Shown here: positions 9,180 through 18,359 of the stretch, piece by piece
Layout: every line of letters starts with the position of its first letter
Position numbering within the stretch: the first letter of the stretch is position 1
Source of the DNA: Bacteroidota bacterium
Lineage (GTDB): Bacteria; Bacteroidota; Ignavibacteria; Kapaibacteriales; UBA2268
NCBI GenBank assembly: GCA_004322215.1
Contig: SCSM01000001.1
Span: forward strand, 60,988 to 124,987
Reading direction: 5' to 3'
Length of the DNA: 64,000 nt
The notes under the pieces: model-generated
What the model saw: the letters and a program-made list of their open reading frames with translations, nothing else
Told to the model about the DNA's origin: nothing
Database searches by the model: none
Made by a program: the position numbers and the translations under genes

Positions 9180-9548
9180 ATGAGAAAAATTATTATGAAA
9201 ACATTTATCAGTATTTTCGTTCTGTGTTTTGTTGCAATGACTTCATTTGCACAACCTACTAACAAGATTGAACCGGTTAAAGAAAAAACGAATAAAATAG
9301 AAATAAAGCAGGAAAATCAAATTAAGGATGGAAATGTTATAAAAATATCCGATGACAAATCTGTCAAATATATTAAATCGCATGATTGCAGTCATCCAAA
9401 GGATTGTAAAACCGGGAGTGGTAATGAATGCTGTAAAATGAAAAACTCGGCAAAAATGGGTAAAGAATCTTGTAAAGAAAAGAACAATATGAAAACTCAT
9501 GAAGTCGTGAAGCCGGAAGATAATGGTGCTAAATCAGAAATAAAATAA
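9180..9548 (+). CDS. Small secreted Lys-rich protein with a Cys/His segment, unknown function
   Basis: A 122-residue protein with a clear Sec signal peptide (KTFISIFVLCFVAMTSFAQ), so periplasmic or secreted. The mature part is highly charged and rich in Lys. Between residues 65 and 105 it holds His, Cys and Met residues (HDCSHPKDC, NECCKM, ESCKEKNNMKTH) that could bind a metal, but no named family is recognised. Translation may begin at the second Met (9195). The Shine-Dalgarno-like AGAGGAAGT precedes the first ATG. A strong terminator follows, so the gene is monocistronic. Confidence 0.7.
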   Translation: MRKIIMKTFISIFVLCFVAMTSFAQPTNKIEPVKEKTNKIEIKQENQIKDGNVIKISDDKSVKYIKSHDCSHPKDCKTGSGNECCKMKNSAKMGKESCKEKNNMKTHEVVKPEDNGAKSEIK

Positions 9549-9596
9549 TAAGTGAATATTAGCTGATATTCATTATATCGTAAATTAATTTATATG

Positions 9597-9630
9597 AACC
9601 TGTCCTGCATTCTGCTTGACAGGTTTTTTT
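9597..9630 (+). terminator. Rho-independent terminator after the small Cys-rich protein
   Basis: AACCTGTC (9597-9604) pairs perfectly with GACAGGTT (9618-9625) around a 13-base loop and is followed by T residues to 9630. It lies 48 bases after the stop codon at 9548 and isolates the gene from ftsH. Confidence 0.88.
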
Positions 9631-9743
9631 AATTTTTTTTAAATTCAACAACTTTCATGTGATTTTCAGCAATTATGTAGTATTAAATTCGTCAGACACT
9701 TATATTTAAGCTACTAAAATTAAATGTTTTATATGGAGAATTG

Positions 9744-11753
9744 ATGAGCGATAACAACGGACAACAATCAAAAAATGATAAAAAAGACGATAAAAAAATG
9801 AATCCGTTTGGTGATTTTAACAGGAGCGGGAGTGGAAATAATGCACAAGTAAAAATGGTTCGCAACATTTTCTTGTGGCTAATCATTTTTGGAACTATTA
9901 TTACCATATATGTATTTGTGCAAGGGAATAAAAAGCCCGAATGGCCTGTTTCTTATTCACAATACACTTCTTTTTTGAATGATAATCTGATTTATAAAGC
10001 TACCATAAAAAAATCCCAATTGAATGACTACGAATTTCATGGCATACTAAAGAAAAAGTTAACGGTTAATATTGACGGACAATATCGCGAAGTCAGACAT
10101 TTTGTGACAAAGCTTGGCGTCCTCGATTCAAAAACCGAAGAATTATGGGCATCAAAAGGAATTGAGTGGACTTACGAAGAAGGTGAAAGCCCTTTCTGGG
10201 GGTATTTACTTTCTGTGCTTCCATGGATACTAATAATCGGGCTCTACATTTTCTTTATGAGACGAATGCAGGGAGGCGGTCCGAGAGGCATTTTTAGTTT
10301 CGGTAAGGCAAGAGTAAAATTACTCAGTGAAAACCAGTCAAAAGCAACTTTCAAAGATGTTGCAGGTGCTGATGAAGCAAAATATGAACTTGTCGAAATT
10401 ATCGAATTTCTTAAAGAGCCGACAAAATTCCAGCGTCTCGGGGGGAAAATCCCTAAAGGTGTATTGCTCCTGGGACCTCCCGGAACGGGAAAAACCTTGC
10501 TCGCCAGGGCTGTTGCAGGTGAAGCAGGTGTGCCTTTCTTTTCAATGTCAGGTGCTGATTTCGTAGAAATGTTCGTTGGTGTCGGGGCAAGTCGAGTTCG
10601 TGATTTGTTTGAACAGGCAAAGAAGAGCTCTCCATGTATAATATTCATTGATGAGATTGATGCCGTCGGAAGGCACAGGGGTGCTGGTCTTGGAGGCGGT
10701 CATGACGAAAGAGAACAAACTCTCAATCAATTACTTGTAGAAATGGACGGCTTCGAGCAGAACAGTGGCGTTATTATTATTGCAGCGACTAACAGGCCCG
10801 ATGTTCTCGACCCTGCATTATTGCGTCCGGGAAGGTTCGACAGGCAGGTAGTAGTGGATATGCCTGATATAAAAGGAAGAGAAGGGATTTTTAAAGTTCA
10901 TACTAAAAACATTCCGCTTGGTGATGATGTTGACATCGAAATTCTTGCACGGGGCACACCGGGATTCTCAGGTGCTGATATTGCTAATATTGTTAATGAA
11001 GCCGCTTTGCTTGCTGCACGTCGCAACAGCGATAAAGTAACCATGTACGACTTCGAAAATGCAAAAGACAAAGAAATGATGGGACTCGAACGTAAGAGTA
11101 TGGTTATTTCAGACAGGGAAAAAGAAGTTACTGCATACCATGAAATGGGTCATGCTCTTGCCGGTAAATTCATGCCTGAATCAGACCCGGTTCATAAAAT
11201 AACTATTATTCCTCGCGGAAGGGCACTGGGTGCTACTTCAACTTTACCTTTGGAAGACAAACATTCTTTTTCCAAAACTTATATTGAAGCCAGGATAGTA
11301 ACACTTCTTGCCGGAAGAGCGGCTGAAAAACTCGTATTCAATCAACTCACAACCGGTGCTGCAAATGATCTCGAGCAGGCAACAAAGCTTGCCCGCAAAA
11401 TGGTTTGTGATTGGGGTATGAGTGAAATACTCGGACCCGTGAAACTGGCAAATCATCAGGAAGAGGTTTTCCTTGGAAGGGAAATTTCTCAGCCGAGAGA
11501 CCACAGCGAATTGACTGCACAAACAATTGATGACGAAGTCCGCAAAATATTGACTGCGGCAGGAGAGAAAGCTGAAAGTCTTCTGAGTGAAAATCTTGAG
11601 TTGCTTCACCGCTTATCAAAAATATTGTTAGAACGCGAAGTCCTCGATGGTGAAGAACTTGATTTGCTTGTCAATGGAAAAGAGCTTCCTCCGATTAATA
11701 AGAATACTCTTAATGCACTAAAGACGATTAGGGTGGGTGAAGGGAATAATTAG
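9744..11753 (+). CDS. ftsH: FtsH: membrane-bound AAA+ zinc metalloprotease
   Basis: ATP-dependent protease that degrades misfolded membrane proteins and short-lived regulators at the cytoplasmic membrane. Two transmembrane segments ([17 protein letters not shown] near 40; [20 protein letters not shown] near 155) flank a periplasmic loop. The AAA domain follows, with Walker A GPPGTGKT near 242, Walker [10 protein letters not shown] near 300 and second-region-of-homology [14 protein letters not shown]. The zinc motif HEMGH lies near 466. I start at the ATG at 9744 (669 residues) rather than the TTG one codon earlier. The N-terminus is rich in Asn, Lys and Asp. An unusual DDKH-type composition is not seen elsewhere in the protein. 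Confidence 0.96.
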   Translation: MSDNNGQQSKNDKKDDKKMNPFGDFNRSGSGNNAQVKMVRNIFLWLIIFGTIITIYVFVQGNKKPEWPVSYSQYTSFLNDNLIYKATIKKSQLNDYEFHGILKKKLTVNIDGQYREVRHFVTKLGVLDSKTEELWASKGIEWTYEEGESPFWGYLLSVLPWILIIGLYIFFMRRMQGGGPRGIFSFGKARVKLLSENQSKATFKDVAGADEAKYELVEIIEFLKEPTKFQRLGGKIPKGVLLLGPPGTGKTLLARAVAGEAGVPFFSMSGADFVEMFVGVGASRVRDLFEQAKKSSPCIIFIDEIDAVGRHRGAGLGGGHDEREQTLNQLLVEMDGFEQNSGVIIIAATNRPDVLDPALLRPGRFDRQVVVDMPDIKGREGIFKVHTKNIPLGDDVDIEILARGTPGFSGADIANIVNEAALLAARRNSDKVTMYDFENAKDKEMMGLERKSMVISDREKEVTAYHEMGHALAGKFMPESDPVHKITIIPRGRALGATSTLPLEDKHSFSKTYIEARIVTLLAGRAAEKLVFNQLTTGAANDLEQATKLARKMVCDWGMSEILGPVKLANHQEEVFLGREISQPRDHSELTAQTIDDEVRKILTAAGEKAESLLSENLELLHRLSKILLEREVLDGEELDLLVNGKELPPINKNTLNALKTIRVGEGNN

Positions 11754-11868
11754 AAAATAAGTTTTTATTTAAAATAATTTTCAAAATTTAATCTCCATCT
11801 GAATCGGGAAATAGTTTATAATAATTTATATATATTTTTTCCTTATCTAAACGAATTGGAGATTTATT

Positions 11869-12963
11869 ATGAAATTATTTTATTTTCTCGTTTTTGCTTC
11901 GGTTCTATTATTTGTATCCTGTGAAGATAACAAATTCAATCTTGTTGAACCTGAAATTTCTGAAAATTTTACATTTATTCCAAATGTACCGACATGGCAC
12001 GGTTTGTATGACTGGTACTACCAGGATGAAAATTTATTCGCAATTTTACCTATAAAGTTAGATTCTAATTTTCATTATGGTTATCTAATTCAAAAAAGTA
12101 CAGATGACGGGACAACCTGGATTGATTTTTTAATTATTGATCCAAAATCATTACCTGTTCCAGATACTTCAATTAACATCAATGTTCAGGATTTTACAAT
12201 TGCTAATAATGGTGATTACTATTTCGTAGGGTGTGGTTATTTATTTAAGAGCAAAGATAAAGGCAAATTGTGGCTCAGGGTGAATGATCCGGGTGAATAT
12301 ATTAAAAATATGAATAGAATTGATGAACATTATATACATAATTTATATAAAGATAATATTGGTAATTTATTTGCTCGGGATGAACTTTATGGTTTTTTTA
12401 AAAGTAGTAATAATGGAGAATCATGGGAATATAATATTGTAGAGAAACCATATTTTTATTTCAATACATTTGATGATAAACTGATTTTGCTCGATAATAA
12501 TGATTTTAAAATTAGTTTTAATAATGGGGTGTCGTGGGAAAAAGCATTAGTAAATAATGATGATATTTACTATAACTCAGAGTTTCCCATGCACAGTTTT
12601 GTAAGAGGTGAGAATAATATACTATTTTGGTCAGTAACAAATGGTTGGTGGGATAATAGTTATATATTAACGAGTTATGACAATGGTAAATCTTGGAATA
12701 GTAAAAAAATTATTTTCAGTAATTTGATAATATATAAAATACTATTAGTTAATCAAAAAAATCACATTTACGCAATTTTTGCTGAAAATGGGGGTGGATA
12801 TTTTACCGGGAGTCAACATGGTATTTACAAATCTATTGATTCAGGTCAAACATGGCAAAATGTGATTCATCTCTATTTTTATAATAAATGTTTATTAACT
12901 AAAGACAATCATATATTATACAGTGACTATGGTGTATGGATGTCGAATTTCAAATTAGAATGA
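11869..12963 (+). CDS. Lipoprotein with six Asp-box (BNR-like) repeats
   Basis: A 364-residue protein whose signal peptide ends in the lipobox-like FVSC, with Cys19 as the likely lipidated residue, so it is probably anchored in the outer membrane. Six Asp-box-type motifs recur about every 45-60 residues: STDDGTTW, SKDKGKLW, SSNNGESW, SFNNGVSW, SYDNGKSW and SIDSGQTW. They predict a beta-propeller of six blades or more. Such propellers occur in sialidases, photosystem assembly factor Ycf48 and carbohydrate-binding proteins. No catalytic residues were identified. There is no T9SS tail. Confidence 0.75.
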   Translation: MKLFYFLVFASVLLFVSCEDNKFNLVEPEISENFTFIPNVPTWHGLYDWYYQDENLFAILPIKLDSNFHYGYLIQKSTDDGTTWIDFLIIDPKSLPVPDTSININVQDFTIANNGDYYFVGCGYLFKSKDKGKLWLRVNDPGEYIKNMNRIDEHYIHNLYKDNIGNLFARDELYGFFKSSNNGESWEYNIVEKPYFYFNTFDDKLILLDNNDFKISFNNGVSWEKALVNNDDIYYNSEFPMHSFVRGENNILFWSVTNGWWDNSYILTSYDNGKSWNSKKIIFSNLIIYKILLVNQKNHIYAIFAENGGGYFTGSQHGIYKSIDSGQTWQNVIHLYFYNKCLLTKDNHILYSDYGVWMSNFKLE

Positions 12964-12979
12964 TTTTTAAAATTATTAC

Positions 12980-13540
12980 TTAATTTGACCAGCCAATATT
13001 AAATGATAATAATCCGACTTTAATAATTTTCGATTTATTTTCTATATTTCCGGATTTATTAATTAATTCCCGGTAGGCAAATCCAAATCCGAATTTGCCA
13101 TCAAATGTAAAATTAGTTGAAGAATTTGATTTAAAGCCAATAAAAGGGATTATTCCGGTAATTTTACCATAATCAAAAAAAATCGGGTCAACGTTATCTG
13201 ATCCGGAACTGCTAAAATATACTTGTAATCCTAATCTTAGTCCATTATCGAAATTACCCTTAAAATACCAATTCAGTTGTGTTCCGATGCAAAAAAAACT
13301 ATGTTTTAAGCCATTATTATAATTATCAGATAACATTCCAAATGCAATTAATCCACAAACACTGAAATTGTCTGCTAATTTTCTCTCATAATCAAATTGT
13401 AAAACTGTTTCAATCAATGGTAATAAATTTAATGTGTAAGTTGAATAATGAATTGAATCAACTTTAATTGTACTATCTGATTGCGACACAGAATTTAGAG
13501 TTGTAATAATCATAAAAAATATTACGATAGTAATTTTCAT
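12980..13540 (-). CDS. Small outer-membrane beta-barrel protein, unknown function
   Basis: A 186-residue protein with a signal peptide (KITIVIFFMIITTLNSVSQ). The remainder alternates aromatic and polar residues in repeated amphipathic stretches (LNLLPLIETVLQFDYERKL, GTQLNWYFKG, LRLGLQVYFSSSG, FGFGFAYRE), ending in SFNIGWSN, as in small 8-stranded barrels. No specific family is recognised. The gene converges on the Asp-box lipoprotein with only 16 bases between them. It lies 25 bases downstream of dprE2 on the same strand, so it may be transcribed with the glycan cluster, though a role there is unsupported. Confidence 0.6.
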   Translation of the reverse strand: MKITIVIFFMIITTLNSVSQSDSTIKVDSIHYSTYTLNLLPLIETVLQFDYERKLADNFSVCGLIAFGMLSDNYNNGLKHSFFCIGTQLNWYFKGNFDNGLRLGLQVYFSSSGSDNVDPIFFDYGKITGIIPFIGFKSNSSTNFTFDGKFGFGFAYRELINKSGNIENKSKIIKVGLLSFNIGWSN

Positions 13541-13565
13541 GATTTACCAATTTATATATGAAACA

Positions 13566-14303
13566 CTATAATTTCATCTTCTTAAATATCCCCTCAGGTA
13601 TCATCTTGATTATTGTCATTATTAATCTCCAATAACCCGGAAGATATGCAACATCTTTGCCTGAAAGCATAGCTTTGTATATTCCCTTTCCTACATCGTT
13701 TGGTTTAGCAAACAATGGGCTCTTAGGTAAATGTGCAGTCATAGGTGTATCAACCATTCCCGGTTTAATAGTAACAACTGATACACCGGAATGTGCCACT
13801 CTATTCCTCAATCCCTGCAAAAATGTCGTTACTCCGCCTTTGGCTGCACCATAAATATAATTACTTTGTCTTCCCCTGTCACCTGCAACCGAGGATATTA
13901 CTGCGATACATCCTTGATTTTGTTTCTCGAAATAATTTGCTGCAATTGATGCTAAGGAAATTACTGAAACACAATTTATATTAAATTCCCTTATGATTGA
14001 TTCCGGATTTTCTTGTGTTTTTGTTTGGTCGGGTAGAGTCCCATGTGCAATTAAAACATAATCCAGCCCGCCAAGAGTTTGAATTGCTTTCTCAAACAAT
14101 TCCTGATGTTTGTCAAAATCCAATGCATTTGCTTCATACAAATCAATTTTTGTCTTGAACCGTGCTAAAATATCATCACGAACAGCTTCCAATCTGCTTA
14201 TGTTCATGTCAACGAGAAACAAATGCTCTCCATCTCTTGCAAATAATTTGGCTGTTTCCTGTGCAATAGCCGATGCGGCTCCGAATATCATTATCTTTTT
14301 CAT
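13566..14303 (-). CDS. dprE2: DprE2-like short-chain dehydrogenase (decaprenylphospho-2-ketopentose reductase)
   Basis: SDR-family NAD(P)H reductase expected to reduce polyprenylphosphoryl-2-keto-erythro-pentofuranose to polyprenylphosphoryl-arabinofuranose, working as the second half of the DprE1/DprE2 epimerase. The nucleotide-binding motif is GAASAIAQETAKLFA at residues 8-22. The active-site Ser lies in AVISSVAGDRGRQSN, and Tyr and Lys in YGAAKGG. The C-terminal KPGMVDTPMT is also typical. The length of 245 residues is close to that of mycobacterial DprE2. SDR sequence alone would not fix the substrate. The call rests on dprE1 47 bases upstream and the UbiA gene before it. Confidence 0.83.
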   Translation of the reverse strand: MKKIMIFGAASAIAQETAKLFARDGEHLFLVDMNISRLEAVRDDILARFKTKIDLYEANALDFDKHQELFEKAIQTLGGLDYVLIAHGTLPDQTKTQENPESIIREFNINCVSVISLASIAANYFEKQNQGCIAVISSVAGDRGRQSNYIYGAAKGGVTTFLQGLRNRVAHSGVSVVTIKPGMVDTPMTAHLPKSPLFAKPNDVGKGIYKAMLSGKDVAYLPGYWRLIMTIIKMIPEGIFKKMKL

Positions 14304-14350
14304 ATAAATCTCTCTTTTTTTTATTCAATTTTCAAATTGTTAATTGTGAA

Positions 14351-15679
14351 TTATTCATTGTGAATTCTTTTTGTTACTCGTCGCCAAAAACTCGACGAAA
14401 AAGCCGGGTCAATGTATTTTTCAAATTCTGTCCATTGAGGATAAAAGTTCTGAAAATCCTCAGCAGACATTCTCGCATCCTTGGCAGGGTAAATCACGCC
14501 ATCTGCATTGCACACGATGCCGTCTAATCTTTCAAGAAATTTTAATGTTCTGTCTCCACCCATTCTGAAATCAATAGCCATCGTCACTCCCGGTCTCGGG
14601 AACGATAACATTCCCGGTGACTTTATATCTCCAAATGTTTTTAATACTGTCAGGAATGATGACTTCCCGGATTTTGAAACCTCATTTAAAATTTCTTTGA
14701 CTGCCTCCTTCTCATTCCCGAAAGGAACAACAAATTGATATTGTAAAAATCCTTTTTTTCCGTATGCCTTGTTCCAGTGAAGTATTGCATCCAAGGGATA
14801 AAAGAAAGGGTCATAATGAATTAGCTTTTTTTCTGTTTTATTAAATTGCTTATTAAAATATAATATATTGAATAAACTTACCGTTAATTGATTAATAAAG
14901 GCAGCATCTAAAGGGAAATTTTTCAACTTTTGTTTAGGAAGTTCTGGTAAATCGTACTCATCAGGGTGTGCATGATTTCCCCTATTGTATATCCCTCTTC
15001 CTAAACTACCATCCGAAGCAGTGCAATCAACCCATGAAACAGTATAATCAAAATTCTTTTCAGATTCATCATTGATTTCAAAAAATTCATCCAGATTATA
15101 GAATTTCTCGCTTTCCATTGCAAAGAAAGCACTTGGACATGGCTTGAGTTTTAATTCTACCCAAATTATTAAACCTGTTAAACCTAATCCTCCGATTGTT
15201 GCTCTGAATAATTCTGAATTTTCTTCAGGAGAACAAATTAATCTTTCCCCGCTTGAACGCATTAATTCAAATTTAGTAACGTGGCATCCGAATGTACCGG
15301 ATTTATGATGATTCTTCCCATGAACATCATTTGCAACTGCACCGGCAACCGATATGAATTTTGTTCCGGGTGTTACCGATAAAAACCATCCGCGTGGAAC
15401 TGCGAAATCAAGAATTGTTGCAAGTGTAACACCTGCTTCACATCTGAACAAACCTTTTTCTTCATCGAATAAGATGAATTTATTCAGTCCCTTTGTGTCA
15501 ATCAAAATCCCATTATCATTTAGACAACTGTCACCGTAGCTTTTTCCCCATGCGTAGGGTAGGATTTTTTTTGTGAATTTGCTTAAATCAGGAATTTCAT
15601 TTCGCCAATAAACATAATAAACATCAAAGGGACTGTATTTAGGATATCTTCCCCATGATTCATAATTGCCAATAATCAT
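14351..15679 (-). CDS. dprE1: DprE1-like FAD oxidase (decaprenylphospho-ribose 2'-oxidase)
   Basis: Flavoprotein of the VAO family that would oxidise C2' of polyprenylphosphoryl-ribofuranose, the first half of the epimerisation to the arabinose donor. Strong similarity to mycobacterial DprE1 is visible: YAWGKSYGDSCLND (FAD binding), VANDVHGKNHHKSGTFG, FRATIGGLGLTGLI, and the C-terminal YPAKDARMSAEDF holding the conserved active-site Lys. In PGVTMAIDF, Ala368 aligns with Cys387 of the Mycobacterium tuberculosis enzyme, as recalled from memory. At 442 residues it has normal length. Its ATG overlaps the stop of the upstream HAD-UbiA gene by four bases, indicating translational coupling. Confidence 0.92.
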   Translation of the reverse strand: MIIGNYESWGRYPKYSPFDVYYVYWRNEIPDLSKFTKKILPYAWGKSYGDSCLNDNGILIDTKGLNKFILFDEEKGLFRCEAGVTLATILDFAVPRGWFLSVTPGTKFISVAGAVANDVHGKNHHKSGTFGCHVTKFELMRSSGERLICSPEENSELFRATIGGLGLTGLIIWVELKLKPCPSAFFAMESEKFYNLDEFFEINDESEKNFDYTVSWVDCTASDGSLGRGIYNRGNHAHPDEYDLPELPKQKLKNFPLDAAFINQLTVSLFNILYFNKQFNKTEKKLIHYDPFFYPLDAILHWNKAYGKKGFLQYQFVVPFGNEKEAVKEILNEVSKSGKSSFLTVLKTFGDIKSPGMLSFPRPGVTMAIDFRMGGDRTLKFLERLDGIVCNADGVIYPAKDARMSAEDFQNFYPQWTEFEKYIDPAFSSSFWRRVTKRIHNE

Positions 15680-17118
15680 AATGCAGCACCAATCGCCAAT
15701 ATTCCTACAATAGCACCGACAACATAACTCACCCAGTCTTTTCCTGTGAATACAAGCGGGTCATCTTCCATCTTTCCCCTGAATGCCAATAGCCACATCC
15801 TCGAAATCCAAAAAAGCAGGCATAATACCACTAACCAGAGTAAATCCGGTTTATGATATAACGAAATAACCTCTTTGCTGTTTACATACAAAGCTAAAAC
15901 CAATACTGAGATATAACCGCTTGCCGGACCCATATTTGAAATCAGATTCATATCCTCAACAAGATATCCTCTCCCTTTGGATTCGTTTTTATTCTGCTCT
16001 TTAATTACGAGTAGTTCCTGGTATCTTTTTATAAATGCCAAGCTTAAGAAAAGAAATATAGAAAATCCGAGCAGCCAGGGCGATGCCGGAACATTCACTG
16101 CACTTGCACCTGCAACTAATCTCAATGTATATAGACATGAAAGTACGATTACATCGAAAATCGGTTGTTTCTTTAGGTAAAATGAATATGTTGTTGTTAA
16201 AATAAAATATATAAGTAAATAATAAAAAAAGTCAATTGGTAATAAGAATATCGAAAAAATTATTCCTCCTGTTAACAACAACGGAGACATGAAAAATCCC
16301 CACTGAAGTTTCAAATTACCTGATGCAAAAGGTCTGTTTCTCTTTCTCGGATGATGACGGTCTGACTCTAAATCGAGTAAATCATTTGTAACATATACTG
16401 AAGAAGCAATCAAACAAAAAGCTGCAAATGCATATATTGCATTTAAAATCATATTTAAGTCCGTTACCTTATGTGCCATCAATAAGGGAAAGAATATCAA
16501 AATGTTTTTCAACCATTGATATACCCTGATTTCCCTTAATATTAATCCTAATGTACCTTTTTCTTGTCTGAAAATTTTTATGATTTCTGTTTTTCCTGAT
16601 ACATTTTTTATCATCGATTCCGATGGCTCAACCAAAATAGCTTTATCAGCTGAGCTCCAAACTTCTAAGTCTGCCTTGCTGTCACCTATATAATCGAATC
16701 CTTTTTCTCCGAATAATTCTATGAGTTTATCTCTTTTGCTTTTAGCTCTCAAATTGTTAGAATTTTCGCTGGATAAAACCTTATTGAAAATTCCGATTTC
16801 TCCGGCAACAGAATCGGCAATTCCTTTGATTGTGGCTGTTGCCAATACTATTTCCCTGCCTTTTCTTTTCTCATCAACCAAATATTCGATTACATTATGG
16901 TTGTAGGGATAAATCCTGGGATTTGGAATTATTCTCCTGCCTATTTGCTTTTTAAAATATAACCTGCCCCTTATTATCCAGAAAGGAAAAAGTATCATCA
17001 GAAATGGATTCTTTCTTATAGCAATCAGAATTGATTCCATCAGGGTATCGGTACGTATAATAGTCCCGTCGAGGTCAACACAAATGGGTTTTAAAGTATT
17101 TTCTTTTATTTCTGACAC
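15676..17118 (-). CDS. HAD phosphatase-UbiA prenyltransferase fusion (putative phosphoribosyl-1-phosphate decaprenyl synthase)
   Basis: Two-domain membrane protein of 480 residues. The N-terminal ~190 residues form a HAD phosphatase with VDLDGTIIRTDTL and GDSKADLEVW. The remainder is a multi-spanning UbiA domain with the aspartate-rich motif NDLLDLESDRHHPRKRNRPF and a second conserved segment around FDVIVLSCLYTLRLVAGA. In mycobacteria the UbiA enzyme Rv3806c couples PRPP to decaprenyl phosphate, giving the substrate that DprE1 receives after dephosphorylation by a separate phosphatase. The fused HAD domain could supply that phosphatase, but this is inference. HAD-UbiA fusions are known in other bacteria. 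Four-base overlap with dprE1 supports a shared pathway. Confidence 0.85.
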   Translation of the reverse strand: MSEIKENTLKPICVDLDGTIIRTDTLMESILIAIRKNPFLMILFPFWIIRGRLYFKKQIGRRIIPNPRIYPYNHNVIEYLVDEKRKGREIVLATATIKGIADSVAGEIGIFNKVLSSENSNNLRAKSKRDKLIELFGEKGFDYIGDSKADLEVWSSADKAILVEPSESMIKNVSGKTEIIKIFRQEKGTLGLILREIRVYQWLKNILIFFPLLMAHKVTDLNMILNAIYAFAAFCLIASSVYVTNDLLDLESDRHHPRKRNRPFASGNLKLQWGFFMSPLLLTGGIIFSIFLLPIDFFYYLLIYFILTTTYSFYLKKQPIFDVIVLSCLYTLRLVAGASAVNVPASPWLLGFSIFLFLSLAFIKRYQELLVIKEQNKNESKGRGYLVEDMNLISNMGPASGYISVLVLALYVNSKEVISLYHKPDLLWLVVLCLLFWISRMWLLAFRGKMEDDPLVFTGKDWVSYVVGAIVGILAIGAAL

Positions 17119-17234
17119 ACGTTTTTATAATATATTCAAAATACAAAATTAACAACTTATATCCTTTTCAACTTTATAAACTTTATGCAAATTACAAAGT
17201 CTACAAACTTTCAACCATCTTTTTACATTCTACT

Positions 17235-18359
17235 TTATGAATTATTTGCTATTTCCTTTTCATATTTCATCAGAGCTACACCAACTATCTGGTCCATGTT
17301 GTAATATTTATAATCCGCAAGCCGTCCGACAAAATATGTATTTTTTAATTTTTCACTTTCAACTTTATATTTTTTGAATAATTCATTATTATCGTCATTT
17401 TGAATAGGGTAGTATGGCTCATTAATTCCCAACACAAACTCTTGCGGATATTCATAAGCAATTGTTGTCATTTTGGAATCTTGCCTGTGAAAATGCTTGA
17501 ATTCTGTTATTCTGGTATATTCATTTTCATTGGGATAATTCACCTGTGATACTTCCTGGAACCATTCTCTGTTTATTGATTTAAAATCAAAATGAAGACT
17601 TCGATATGGCAATTTACCAAATTTATAATCAAAGAATTCATCAATCGGTCCTGTGTATATCAGCTTATTATATTTAATGCTTGATGAATTAATTTTATAA
17701 TCTGTATTAAGTGTAATTTCTATGTTCCTATTATTCAATAAATTACGAAATAATTCGGTATAACCTTTTAATGGTATCCCTTGGTAATTATCCTGGAAAT
17801 ACCTATTGTCATGGCTTATAAATACCGGTACTCTTGATGTTACCGAAAAATCAAGTTCATTTGGCTTCAAGCCCCATTGTTTAATGGTATAACCATTAAA
17901 TATATTATTATAAATATATTCCGCAATAGTCTTTAAATCAGGATTATTATTTTCGAGCAATTTCAGAATCGGAATTTTTAATCCATAACCATATTTTTCC
18001 AATAATAATGCTTCGTATTTTGCAGCAACTTTCTTACTAAATACACTGTATAGTGAGTTGAGATTAAACGGAACCGGAACTTTCTTATCATCAATAACAG
18101 CAAGTACAGTATGCTCATAATCTATCCATTCGGTAAAATTTGAAACATAATCCCACACTTTTTTTGAGGACGTATGGAATATATGAGGCCCGAATTTATG
18201 GACAAGAATTCCGTTATCATCATAATAATCATAAGCGTTGCCTGCAATATGATTTCGCCGGTCAATTATCATTACGCTTTTGCCCGATTGAGTAGCAATT
18301 CTTTCAGCAATCACACAACCGGCAAATCCGGCACCGACTATCAGATAATCATATTTCAC
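17235..18359 (-). CDS. glf: UDP-galactopyranose mutase
   Basis: FAD-dependent cytosolic enzyme that converts UDP-galactopyranose into UDP-galactofuranose. The N-terminal dinucleotide fold YLIVGAGFAGCVIAERIA is followed by IAGNAYDYYDDNGILVHKFG and PHIFHTSSKKVWDYV. Further signatures are YTGPIDEFFDYKFGKLPYRS and, at the C-terminus, FVGRLADYKYYNMDQIVG. The length of 374 residues is normal. The gene overlaps the flippase upstream by four bases. Downstream, 116 bases separate it from the HAD-UbiA gene. No galactofuranosyltransferase is visible in the window. Confidence 0.96.
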   Translation of the reverse strand: MKYDYLIVGAGFAGCVIAERIATQSGKSVMIIDRRNHIAGNAYDYYDDNGILVHKFGPHIFHTSSKKVWDYVSNFTEWIDYEHTVLAVIDDKKVPVPFNLNSLYSVFSKKVAAKYEALLLEKYGYGLKIPILKLLENNNPDLKTIAEYIYNNIFNGYTIKQWGLKPNELDFSVTSRVPVFISHDNRYFQDNYQGIPLKGYTELFRNLLNNRNIEITLNTDYKINSSSIKYNKLIYTGPIDEFFDYKFGKLPYRSLHFDFKSINREWFQEVSQVNYPNENEYTRITEFKHFHRQDSKMTTIAYEYPQEFVLGINEPYYPIQNDDNNELFKKYKVESEKLKNTYFVGRLADYKYYNMDQIVGVALMKYEKEIANNS

